Shown piece after piece: positions 41,144 to 51,400 of a DNA stretch of 64,000 bases. The first letter of the stretch is position 1, and the number at the start of each line of letters is the position of its first letter. Source of the stretch: Tricholomella constricta (Eukaryota > Basidiomycota > Agaricomycetes > Agaricales > Lyophyllaceae); assembly GCA_013368375.1 (NCBI GenBank), contig JAACJP010000002.1:310001-374000 (forward strand). The letters run 5' to 3'. Made by a program: the position numbers and the translations under genes. Below the pieces are notes generated by a model. The model saw only the letters and a program-made list of their open reading frames with translations, made no database searches and had not been told where the DNA came from.

Positions 41144-41148
41144 ATCGC
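41104..41148 (+). promoter_or_regulatory. -1 ribosomal frameshift signal, gag to pol (ChromoC)
   Basis: Heptamer G GGA AAC at 41104-41110 is in the gag frame. A 6-nt spacer and a perfect 9-bp stem GCGATTCAG (41117-41125) / CTGAATCGC (41140-41148) follow. The gag stop (41141-41143) lies in the second arm, and the -1 frame is open into pol. Confidence 0.78.
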
Positions 41149-43801
41149 GAAGATCTAAAACCGGACCTTGACACTAAACTACGCGCAACGGCATTATCGA
41201 CAACGGACACCCGCACAGTAACTCTCTCCTCCCATTCGTCACTGGCATTTCTAATACACCTCATGCCAAATGGAGGAGGAGAAGACCCCGAAAACACGCT
41301 CATCGACAGCGGAGCTACCGACAACTTCATGGACTCCGACATGGCGACATCACGCGGGCTCCACCTTGAGGAGCTCAAACCCCCAATAAACCTTTGCCTA
41401 TTTGATGGGGAACCCTCCGCATCAGGCAAAATCACACACTATACCACCAACGACGTCAAATTCAGTGACGGCACCACTCAGAGGATAAGATTCCTCTTAA
41501 CGAGACTCCACGAGACAGCGACGATAGTGCTGGGACTATCATGGCTGAAGGAGGTCAATCCCCGCATAAATTGGAAAGACCTCTGCATCACGCTACGACG
41601 GGGGTCAAACGGCAAAATTGAAGGATCACTACCGGACCTCCGAAGGAAAAAGGAAGTCGTCCCAACGACAACAGGCACAGGAAATCAACGCTTACCCTCG
41701 CGGTCAGCTCGCTCCTTCACGATCGAAGTACAGTTAGAAGGATCCTCAACGCGACTACGGGCACTTATCGATAGTGGAGCGGCGGGAAATTTCATAGCAC
41801 AATCCTCGTGTACGAAACCAGAACCTCTCGCCAACCCCATGACCCTACAACTGTTCGACGGAAACCCCAGCGGAGGTGGAGCCATTTCACACCATAGTCC
41901 CGAAACAATCAAACTTGAGAACGGACTAGAGTATAAGGTCGACCTCCTCATAACACAGTTACACCCGGCCACGCCACTAGTGCTCGGATTACCTTGGTTA
42001 CGGGAAGCAAATCCGGACATCGACTAGCGGGAAATGTCCATGACCATGGAACAAGGGGCAGGACTAGCCGCGATATCGCTTTCCCAGAAGACGCAATGGA
42101 GAACCGTGACCCTTGAGGAGGAGGAAGACGTCGAAGCTCCGAAACCAGCCAACCCCCTTTCGGAAAAACAACCCCTCCTCAGGGACCTCCTGGACGACGA
42201 AAACGATCAGAACGACACCTCCAGCGATAACATGAAGGAGGAAGACACCCGCCCAAACACCACCGAACCTCAGGAGGAAGCACCAACACCAACAACCGAG
42301 TCGCCAGAGGAGGTAACGGGACGGAAACGCACCCGAAAACCACCTCCACCGAACTATTTCCCTCCAAACGTTCCGAGGTCCAAATTCAAACCCCACCCCA
42401 AACGGAAATCCGCAACGTCCCCAACGACAGAAACACGGGAAGAAGATGAAGCCAACCCGGAAACGGAGGTCGAAGACGAAACCGGAGAGGGAGAAGAGGA
42501 TGTCGAAACACAAAACATCCGCCTGATCGGAGCGGCGCCATTCGCAAACCTCATCAGGGACGGAGCCACAGCGTTCCAACTACACATCTCCCCCACTGAA
42601 CAAGAGGAACACCTCCATGCCAATAACACCTCCGACGACGAACCCAAGCAACCAAAGACAGAAAAGGAAATCTTTGAGGAAGTCATACCTCCGGAGTACA
42701 GGGACTTTGAAGACGTATTCTCACCGGGCGAAGCGAAAACCATCCCCCCACACCGACCTTACGATCACACAGTGGAACTCGACGAAAACACTACCCCTCC
42801 CTTCGGAAAGATATACAACATGTCTGAACTGGAGTTGAAAGCATTGAAGGATTACATCGACGAGATGCTCGGAAAAGGGTTCATCCGACCTTCGAGTTCG
42901 TCAGCGGGAGCTCCGGTACTGTTTGCAAAGAAGAAGGACGGATCACTCCGGCTATGCGTGGACTATAGAGGATTAAATCGGATCACCAAGAAGAACCGTT
43001 ACCCTCTACCTCTGATCGGAGACCTCATAGACCGACTTCAAAAAGCGAAAGTATACTCGAAGATCGACCTCCGAGTGGGCTACAACAACGTCCGCATAGC
43101 TCCGGGACACGAATGGAAGACAGCCTTCCGCACTCGTTATGGACTTTTCGAATACCTGGTAATGCCTTTCGGCATGATAAACTCACCCGCGACATTCCAA
43201 CACTTCATGAACGACATCTTCCACGACATGAACGACGTGTTCATAGTGATCTATCTCGACGACATTCTGGTTTTCTCGGAGACCTTAGAGGAACATCACG
43301 GACACGTTCGGAAGGTCCTCGAGAGGCTCCGGAAACACAACCTTCATGCGAAACCGGAGAAATGCACGTTTCACACTACGGAGATCGAATACCTAGGCGT
43401 CATTGTATCCCCCGGCGGAGTAAAGATGGACCCAGGAAAAGTCGACGCGATTCGGAAGTGGCCTAGGCCGACGAAGGTCAAGGAACTCCAATCTTTCCTA
43501 GGCTTTGCAAACTTCTATCGGCGGTTTATCGACAATTACTCGGGCATAACGAAGAGGTTAAACAAACTCACGCAAAAGGACACAATCTGGAAATGGGATT
43601 CCGAATGCGAAGGAGTCTTCGAGCTATTGAAGAAAGCATTCTCCTCCGCACCCATCCTATGACACTTCGATCCTCAACTACCGGTGATATTAGAGTGCGA
43701 CGCTTCCGACTTCGCCATAGCGGGGATCATCTCCCAATTTGACGAGACATCACAAGACTTACGTCCTGTCGCCTTCTACGCGAGAACTATGATAGACGCG
43801 G
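41144..43801 (+). pseudogene. pol: ChromoC Pol, first part: two protease-like domains, RT, start of RNase H
   Basis: One frame with two stop codons, at 42025-42027 (PDID*REM) and 43660-43662 (PIL*HFD). Both are at positions where Trp is expected (TGG to TAG and TGA). Protease-like unit 1 has LIDSGATDNFMDSDMA and IVLGLSWLKEVNPRI. Unit 2 has LIDSGAAGNFIAQS and LVLGLPWLREANPDI. Each unit is about 100 residues. After a charged linker comes RT: CVD-YRGLN, YLVMPFGMINSPATF and catalytic VIYLDDILVFS. RNase H starts with [14 protein letters not shown] and is cut at the GypA-2 insertion. Confidence 0.85.
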
Positions 43802-44792
43802 TGATGTGCACCCCCTTCGGCTGGCCACCGATGCGACGTCCTGACCACAGTAAACCGCTCAAAGATGCACGCGACAGTATCGACCGACTCGCCAACCAAC
43901 TCGCCGACCAACTCCCGACCTAAACGCGACCTACCCATCTCGGCCGACCTCGTTCACGGGCGCCGGAGATCGGAGTAACCGTGTAGTCACCAAGCGACTA
44001 CGCACGTTCGTCTGTCAAAACGCCAAACACCCGACTTGGCGCCTTACCCATGACGTACTTACCGACAAAAACCACTCCGTCTCCTATTCACAGCACAGAT
44101 CCGACTAACTCACGGAGTCCCGCAATCGCCGACTGCCCTGACCACGTATCCGATCCGACGCTGGTATCCGATCAATAACGCGCCACACTCGACTTGTCCT
44201 CAGAAACGCACCGCGCGGCACCAGACTTGGCGACAACCTAACGTGAAACGCCTGCATGGTCGCACTAAGAGTCGGTGATTTGGCTTTACCATATAAACAA
44301 ACCCCATGTAGTACCTACTGTCCCCCCCCAGTGAATTATAGCCCGTATTTTCCCTCACGTTCAGAGTTAATAGCTCAAAAACCATCGTCTCCGTCGTCAC
44401 CGAACCGTCCTCATCGTATAAACCCGTCGCAAACCGCCGTAACTGTCGCCACTGTAGTAAATCTAGTAAACCGCCGTATCTGTCCGCTCGTAACCGCCGC
44501 CCGAACCCGTGAGTTCTCCGTTTTTTTAGCATCGTTCGTCTCGTTGTCGCGTCACCGACATCAACAGTCGCGTCACCGACCGGTTCCAGCTGGGAACTAT
44601 CGCATACCATCGCACTCGTCGCATCGTCGTCGGTTCGACTAATATCGAGTCGGGTCGTCTTAACCTTCGTCCAAACCATCCTTTTAGCCCTGCACACTTG
44701 CGTGTTTGGGAACTTTTAACACTTCTCGCCCCCTATAGTTGTTAGTTGTTTTGTTGTTGTGTACAGCACCCACAGGCCTTCTAGCTCTATCA
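43802..44792 (+). repeat. 5' LTR of GypA-2
   Basis: 991 bp, TGATGTGCACC...CTATCA. The last part is similar to the GypA-1 LTRs. Confidence 0.93.
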
Positions 44793-47569
44793 TTCTGGAG
44801 CCCACCGCGAGGGTTTTAAAAACCACCGCCGAACACGCAACCTTCTTACCCTTTTTCGTAATAACCTACGACGCGGCGACCATTCCGCCGGAGACTCGAC
44901 AAGAAACGAGAGCCCGAACCCTTCGTGCCGAAATCCGCGCTGTCTTCGGAGAGGCCGACGCCGACTCAGAATCCCTCTCCCCGCTCTTTCACTCAGTAAC
45001 CCCACATCGTGCGATCCACAACAACCTCAGTCCTCTGTTCTATAGCCCTTTATCCGACCTACCATCGCCTATCTCGACCGACCGAACCCCGTCTCGTGAA
45101 CCGACCGCCCGAACCAACTCAGACTCCGACCCCTTTGCGTCGGAACTCCCTACTACCGATCAAGGAGTAGAATTTAGACTCACTCCCCTATTGCCTACGA
45201 CACCCGAAACCTCAGATTCTTCCTCACCGTCATATTCCCCCTCTCCGTCCCCTCTTCAGAGACCAACACCATCTGTCATGGCACAACCACCGATCGTTAT
45301 GAAACCAATGCCCGCGCGCGGACAAAGTTCGGCACCGACGTTCTCACCTGAACGCACACGCGAACTACGGCGGTATTTCTCAGACCTGGATCACCTCTTC
45401 ACTGAATGTAACGTGGTAGACGAACGAGAAAAGAAAATGCACGCCACACGATATACCGATATCGATACAGCCGACCTATGGGAACAACTCGAGGAGTTCG
45501 CGAACGGCGCACACGACGACTGGCGAAAAGCGATAATGGCACTTTACCCAGGAGCTAGCGAGGAAAGAAAGTACTCGATGGCCGACCTCGACCACCTGAT
45601 CAGAGAACGACACCGACTAGGGATCCAATCCAACAGCGACCTCGGAGAGTATTACCGACAGTTCCTTCCAATCACTCAATTCCTTGTCAGCAAAGACCGA
45701 CTCTCAAAAAACGAACGCGACCGCCAATTTCGCCGCGCATTCCAGTCCGACTTATGGTCAAAAATCCATCGCAGACTCGAAATCTTAGACCCGAACCACC
45801 ACCCAGACGACCCCTACTCCACCGAAAACATTCGCGCGGCGGCCGAACACATTCTCCACGGAACCAGCGCCGTCCGACGACAGGAAGAGCCGGCGCACGC
45901 ACCACCACAGATTGTGATCGCACCACGCGGACCTTTATCGGACGCGACCAAGTCACCGAACGCGAACCAACCCCTCAAATTGGAAGAGCTTTACGAGAAA
46001 ATTCACCTTCTAGAACAGCACATCCACCGCTTAGAACACACTACAGGAAGCGACGGCAATCGGCCAAATCGGGTACCTCACGACAACTGTCACTTTTGTG
46101 GTGGCGAAGGACATTACATTCCCAACTGCCCCATATGTCAACAATACATGGCAGAAGGGCGCTGCCGCCGACGACCCGAAGACAACAAAATAGGACTACC
46201 GAGCGGCGCGCTCATACCACTTGGGACACCAGGCAGATACATAAAAGACAAAATCGACGAGTGGCACAGACGTAACCCCAACCAATTAGCAACAGGACAA
46301 CTATCGGCTAACGCGAACCCGACCGAAGGCATGATGCTAGAAATACTACAATTCAATAATATCACCAACCACGACTTGAAAATCGAGGATCGAATGGTCG
46401 TATTGGAGCGGGAACTCAACACATTGCGCGCACGGAAAGAAGTCTTTGACGGAGTAGAACTCATTAGTCGCGTGCCACAGAAGCGACCTGTCACTATCGA
46501 GACCATTCAAGACGCCGACGCTCCGACCACCAAGGAAGCACCCACCCCGCGAACTACACCGGACCCGAAGAAAAGCGACGCTAAAGCTCCCCCACTACCA
46601 TCCAACATACCGCTGATCCCTAGCACCAGAGCCGACCCCGTGACCGCTACGCGCGACAAAGCGCCAATTCATCCGTTCTCCAATATTCCCAACAATCGCT
46701 ATGTACCTCCCACCACGCGGAACTTAGCTGCCACCGAAAAAGCGAAAGCCGATAGCGCATATCGAACCCAAGCGCCCATTTCCGACCCGACTAAATCGGC
46801 CGACCTCTTTGAACGCGCGCTCGACTCGACAATGTCGGTAACCGTCAGAGAACTTTGCGGAGTCGCACCAGAGATTCGCGGAAAATTCAGGGACGCCAAC
46901 ACACCCAAGAGGATCATAAACAGCAACCTTATTACGGTATACAATGAAGCCCCTGCGTCCGCCTACATAGAAGAACTCGATGCACTCCCCTGCGAAGGCA
47001 ATAGCGACAACGCGACGCCACCACCAGGTGCGTTAGTCACCGGCGACGTCTACGACACGTACTACCAAAACCTGTTACCGGGAGAATGCCCCGACAGACT
47101 GATCGTCGCAATGGAATCGCACGCGCTTAGATCCATCATGCTGATGGTCGACGCAAGGGAACAAATCGAAAGCATTGTGGATAGCGGATGTCAAATCATT
47201 GCAATGTCGGAGGAGGTCTGCCATGGATTGGGAGTCAAATATGACCCAACCATCATTCTTCAGATGCAGTCCGCGAACGGTACGACTGACCCATCGCTCG
47301 GACTAGCGCGAAACGTACCATGCACCATAGGCGAAGTCACCCTCTACCTCCAGATGCACGTCATTCGTAACCCCGCATACGACATACTCCTCGGACGACC
47401 ATTCGACGTGCTCACCTGCTCCAACGTCAAAACGCGCTCTGCCGACGACACCATTATAACTATCACCGATCCAAACACTCAAGAAGTCATCGCGATCCCG
47501 ACCTTCGCACGCGGGCAGCGTCGCCGCCCCAAGAAAGACGTAAATTTTCGTATACTCTCGAGGAATTAA
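44759..47569 (+). CDS. gag: GypA-2 Gag-protease
   Basis: 936 codons, intact. The open frame begins in the LTR and passes through the PBS. MAQPPIVMKPMPARGQ (about 45279) is an alternative start conserved in GypA-1. A Pro/Ser-rich N-terminus precedes capsid-like SERKYSMADLDHLIRERHRL, a zinc knuckle CHFCGGEGHYIPNC near residue 444 and retropepsin-like IVDSGCQIIAMSEEVCHG near residue 807 with ILLGRPFDVLTC. It is the uninterrupted reference for the split GypA-1 protein. Confidence 0.88.
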   Translation: MYSTHRPSSSIILEPTARVLKTTAEHATFLPFFVITYDAATIPPETRQETRARTLRAEIRAVFGEADADSESLSPLFHSVTPHRAIHNNLSPLFYSPLSDLPSPISTDRTPSREPTARTNSDSDPFASELPTTDQGVEFRLTPLLPTTPETSDSSSPSYSPSPSPLQRPTPSVMAQPPIVMKPMPARGQSSAPTFSPERTRELRRYFSDLDHLFTECNVVDEREKKMHATRYTDIDTADLWEQLEEFANGAHDDWRKAIMALYPGASEERKYSMADLDHLIRERHRLGIQSNSDLGEYYRQFLPITQFLVSKDRLSKNERDRQFRRAFQSDLWSKIHRRLEILDPNHHPDDPYSTENIRAAAEHILHGTSAVRRQEEPAHAPPQIVIAPRGPLSDATKSPNANQPLKLEELYEKIHLLEQHIHRLEHTTGSDGNRPNRVPHDNCHFCGGEGHYIPNCPICQQYMAEGRCRRRPEDNKIGLPSGALIPLGTPGRYIKDKIDEWHRRNPNQLATGQLSANANPTEGMMLEILQFNNITNHDLKIEDRMVVLERELNTLRARKEVFDGVELISRVPQKRPVTIETIQDADAPTTKEAPTPRTTPDPKKSDAKAPPLPSNIPLIPSTRADPVTATRDKAPIHPFSNIPNNRYVPPTTRNLAATEKAKADSAYRTQAPISDPTKSADLFERALDSTMSVTVRELCGVAPEIRGKFRDANTPKRIINSNLITVYNEAPASAYIEELDALPCEGNSDNATPPPGALVTGDVYDTYYQNLLPGECPDRLIVAMESHALRSIMLMVDAREQIESIVDSGCQIIAMSEEVCHGLGVKYDPTIILQMQSANGTTDPSLGLARNVPCTIGEVTLYLQMHVIRNPAYDILLGRPFDVLTCSNVKTRSADDTIITITDPNTQEVIAIPTFARGQRRRPKKDVNFRILSRN
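44796..44813 (+). other. Primer binding site of GypA-2
   Basis: TGGAGCCCACCGCGAGGG, three nt after the LTR, identical to GypA-1. Confidence 0.7.
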
Positions 47570-47604
47570 GCCATGATCACGGCGATCTCGCGCTCCTCCT
47601 CGAG
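47542..47604 (+). promoter_or_regulatory. -1 ribosomal frameshift signal (GypA-2)
   Basis: A AAT TTT at 47542-47548, 8-nt spacer, stem CTCGAGGA (47557-47564) / TCCTCGAG (47597-47604). Same as GypA-1 although the loop sequence differs. Confidence 0.78.
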
Positions 47605-48027
47605 TACGACCCGCGGAGCTATACCCCGACTGTTATTTCCTTTTGCGAACTCCCTTCTGAACCTAATAGCGACGCTACCCACGACGCCCAGCTTGCTTCA
47701 CTCTACATCACAGCGCCAGGACTAACGCCTCCCTTGCCCATCAACAAATCTTTTATCCTCACCTCACCAACGAGCTCCACCGACTCACTACCGCACTACG
47801 ATCGCAACACCGGTTTACCAATTCCGACTGACACTGACACGTTCGTCGTTAAAATTAAAGGTGTACAAACCAAAAAGAAGTACAAACCCGTTGCGCAGAA
47901 AGTACGATCTATCGTCGCTAGCTGCCCCGATCACTTCAGGATAGAAAGAAACATATTAGGCGATCCCCTCGCCGACATATAGATACTACATCCCAACCCA
48001 CCACCATTCCGACCCACGGGACGCTAC
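47549..48027 (+). pseudogene. pol: GypA-2 Pol, N-terminal part, with stop, cut by CopD
   Basis: Open in the -1 frame from the shift site to a TAG at 47980-47982 (GDPLADI*). GypA-1 reads through at this point. The frame continues to the CopD insertion at 48027. Confidence 0.8.
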
Positions 48028-48328
48028 TGTTGGAATCCAGTCCTTTCCTTATGTGTGATTTACTCTCGTCTCTCGTTTCTCCCTTTTGCGATTTGATCTA
48101 ATCTCGTTACCACGTGCTACGTACATACACGCGCCAACCACGTATCCTCACCCTCAGTCTCTATAACACGACTGAGGGTAAGTTACTGCATTCCTTAGTG
48201 TACCTACTGCTTATACTGATTCATTCTTTACTAGACTTACTGTCTATTGCATAGGTACATCCAATATACGAGTCTCTATACACGACTGAGGACTTACTGT
48301 CTATTGCATAGCCCGGTACTTTCTATCA
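48028..48328 (+). repeat. 5' LTR of CopD
   Basis: Contains a 10-bp stem ACCCTCAGTC/GACTGAGGGT and repeated TACTGTCTATTGCATAG units near the 3' end. Confidence 0.93.
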
Positions 48329-48342
48329 GGTTATGGGCCCCG
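48329..48342 (+). other. Primer binding site of CopD
   Basis: GGTTATGGGCCCCG directly follows the LTR. It resembles the complement of the anticodon arm of initiator Met-tRNA (GGTTATGAGCCC), which some Copia elements use as a half-tRNA primer. One mismatch; inferred. Confidence 0.5.
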
Positions 48343-48499
48343 AAGCCTGAGCGCATCTCGAGAAGCCTACCTGTCGTGAACACGAACACTAGACTCCTTC
48401 AGGAAGAACCTGTCGCACTCAGCCGCTGCCTGGATCTCGAACAGTTCACAGAGCCGCGCCATCAGCACCCATCGCGATCCCATCTATCCGACAAACACC

Positions 48500-51400
48500 A
48501 TGTCGTACAGCTCGACTAACCTGTCCGCCCACACCTCTGGCTCGCCCGTAACAGGGCGCCTACGTCCAGCACTGTTTCCTTCTCTGGAGGAGGAAGACGG
48601 AGCGAAGACCCCGGTACAATCGCGCCCGCACTCGCCGGCGCCATACGGGAACCCCGACTCTGCCACTCACTGGACTCTGGAGCAGGACATCGAGCCCTCG
48701 AAATATCAACATCTTCTTCGCCTCCCGCATAAACTCTCCGCCACCAACTACATTACGTGGACCACGATGATCGAATCTACCCTCGACACCGTGGATTTGT
48801 TCGACTACTGTCAAGGGCTTGTTCCGAAACCGGACGACATGACGGAGCGAATTGCCGCGCAGCGCTGGAAACGAGCTAACGCTCAAGTGCGCGCGATCCT
48901 TACCACGAACATGACGGAAGAGGTGGTGAACCAACTGGGTCACCATCGCGAGGCTGCAGTGATCTGGCTTGAAGCGCAGCGCCTTTTTGCGGGACGGACA
49001 CTCACTGACTGGACACTCACCATCACGTCCCTTGTAACGACGAAATACGTCGACGGGGACGACCTACCCGCGCACATTGCACGGATGAAAGGCTACCGCC
49101 GCGACCTTATCATGATGCAGAGGGACATCGACGACGATCTGTACGCATGTTTCCTTCGCATCTCTATGCCCTCTTCCTGGAACTACGTCTTCGCTGGCTT
49201 ACCCACCAAGTACACATCCTCCGAAGTCGAACGCCGAATCAAGGACGAATATGGAGTTCGGACAAACCAGGAGACCGCGGCCATGGCGTACAACGCCTCG
49301 CATGCATCGGGCAACAAGAAATCCAAGAGTCGAACGCCCGTCCCCGGCGAACCATTCTGCACGAACTGCAAGATATCCGGTCACCTTTCGAAAGACTGTT
49401 GGTCGAAAGGGGGTGGAGCTGAAGGGCAGGGGCCTCGCCAAAGAAGTAAGAAGTCGAAGGGGAAAGGAAAAGGAAAGGAGAAGGAGAAAGAGAAGGAGCG
49501 AGAGAAGAGCAGACGGAAGGGATCCTCGCGAACGAAGGCACACCAGGCACGTCATGACACTGACTCTGACGACAACTCCAGCGCCTCGACACTATCCGAG
49601 ACCTCCGTTTACATGGCTTCGACTACTCCATTCACCTCGCCCACCGGATGGATACTAGATAGTGGAGCTACGGCCCACATCTGTAAACATCGATCAGCCT
49701 TCAAGACCTTCACTCCCGAGAACACCACAGTCGGAGGCATCAATTCGAATGGACCTCAACTCATCGTTGAAGGACGCGGCGAAGTAGACCTCGTCGTCAG
49801 CGTCAAGGGACGTCCAGACCGTGTCGTTACCCTCCAACGCGTTCGTTTTTGCCCTGCCGCACGGGACAACTTAATCTCGGAGAGTAGAATGGATCGAAAG
49901 GGCCTGGGCATCTGGAAGAAACATGGAAAGGTTCGCATTTCAAACGACGATCGCCAGGTCATCATGGAAGGCAAGCTCCTCCGTGAAGGCCTTTACGACA
50001 TGAATTGCGTCGTCGCTACCACTTCCTCCCCTCCATCCACACTCGCCTTCGCCGCCGTACCATCCTCTAAAATATCCCTCGACGTCTGGCACTGCCGATT
50101 AGGCCACATAAGCGAAAATTACCTTCGCTATTTATCGAAGCATGACATGGTCACTGGCCTGAATCTTCGACGCTCTGACGAGCTACACCCTTGCGAAGGA
50201 TGCGCGTTGGGGAGGCATCCTCAATCCCCCTTTCCTCGACAAGCCACGGAACGCGCCACAAAAATCCTCGAACGTCTTCACGCCGATCTTCAAGGACCCT
50301 TCAATCGCTCGATTCACGGCTTCACCTACGCCCTAGGCATCGTCGACGATTGCAGTCGAAAAGGCTGGAAGATATTCCTGAAGCTGAAGAACGACACCAG
50401 GAATGAACTCAGAGCGTTTATCACACGCGTCGAGAATTCCACTGGCCGTAAAGTCACATTTTTCCGCTCTGACCGTGGGGGGGAATTCATTGCTGAGGAA
50501 CTAAAGGAATTTTTCAAGCAGAAGGGCATTACTGTCGAGACATCCGCACCACATACCCCACAGCAGAACGGAGTCGCTGAACGGTTTAACCGTACCACTT
50601 CTGACCACGCTCTCGCTATGCTCAAGGATGCTGGTATGTCCGACGGCTTCTGGCCTCAGGCCCACCTTTATTCTTCTGACGCCCGGAACTGCTGTCCCAC
50701 CAAAGCCCTCAAACGCAAAACCCCCAACGAGGCATTTTACAACAAGAAACCCGACGTCTCCGCCTTCCGCATTTTTGGTTCTCGCTGCCACGTACGAGTT
50801 CCTCCGGAATCCCGGAAGAAGCTCCAACCTCGCTCTATTGAGGGGATATTCTGCGGCTTCGAACCCGGATCTAAGGCTTGGAACATCTGGATACCCTCCA
50901 GGAAGCGATTCCTTGTCTCGCGGGACGTCATCGTCTACGAAAAGGTATTTAGCCATCGTGACGAGGACACCATCACGTCCAGCCCTCCCGCTTCGAGCGA
51001 GGGGGTGTCTCAACCTACAGGTACAAACGCTCGAAGCGAAATTCCTGTTATCACCATCAACGAGGAGGCCACACCAGCCGACTCACAACTTCCTTCACCA
51101 ACTCCTGTTCCGCAGCCAACTCGTCAGGAACCCTCTCCTCCAGCATCGCCCACTTCATCGCCTGCTCCCACACCTGCTCCTTTGCCTACCCCACAAACTC
51201 GTCGATCTACTCGTGCAACACGTCCATCATGGGTTAAACAAGCCAACGACATCCAAAAGGCAAAGGACTTACAGCTGAAGAAGCAGCGGAAGGAAATTCG
51301 AGATGCCCGAGAATCTCGCCGCGCAGCTCGCGTTGCAACGAGACATTCTCAACAGTCAGATATTCCCGAAGGTGAAACTGTTCAACCCTCACCTGAAGGA

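Noticed and set aside
42064..42579. Minus-strand ORF of 171 codons
   Set aside because: Shadow of the ChromoC charged linker.
44200..44697. 165-codon minus-strand ORF and its twin at 60899-61396
   Set aside because: Both lie in the two identical GypA-2 LTRs, have no recognisable domain, and reflect stop-poor LTR sequence.
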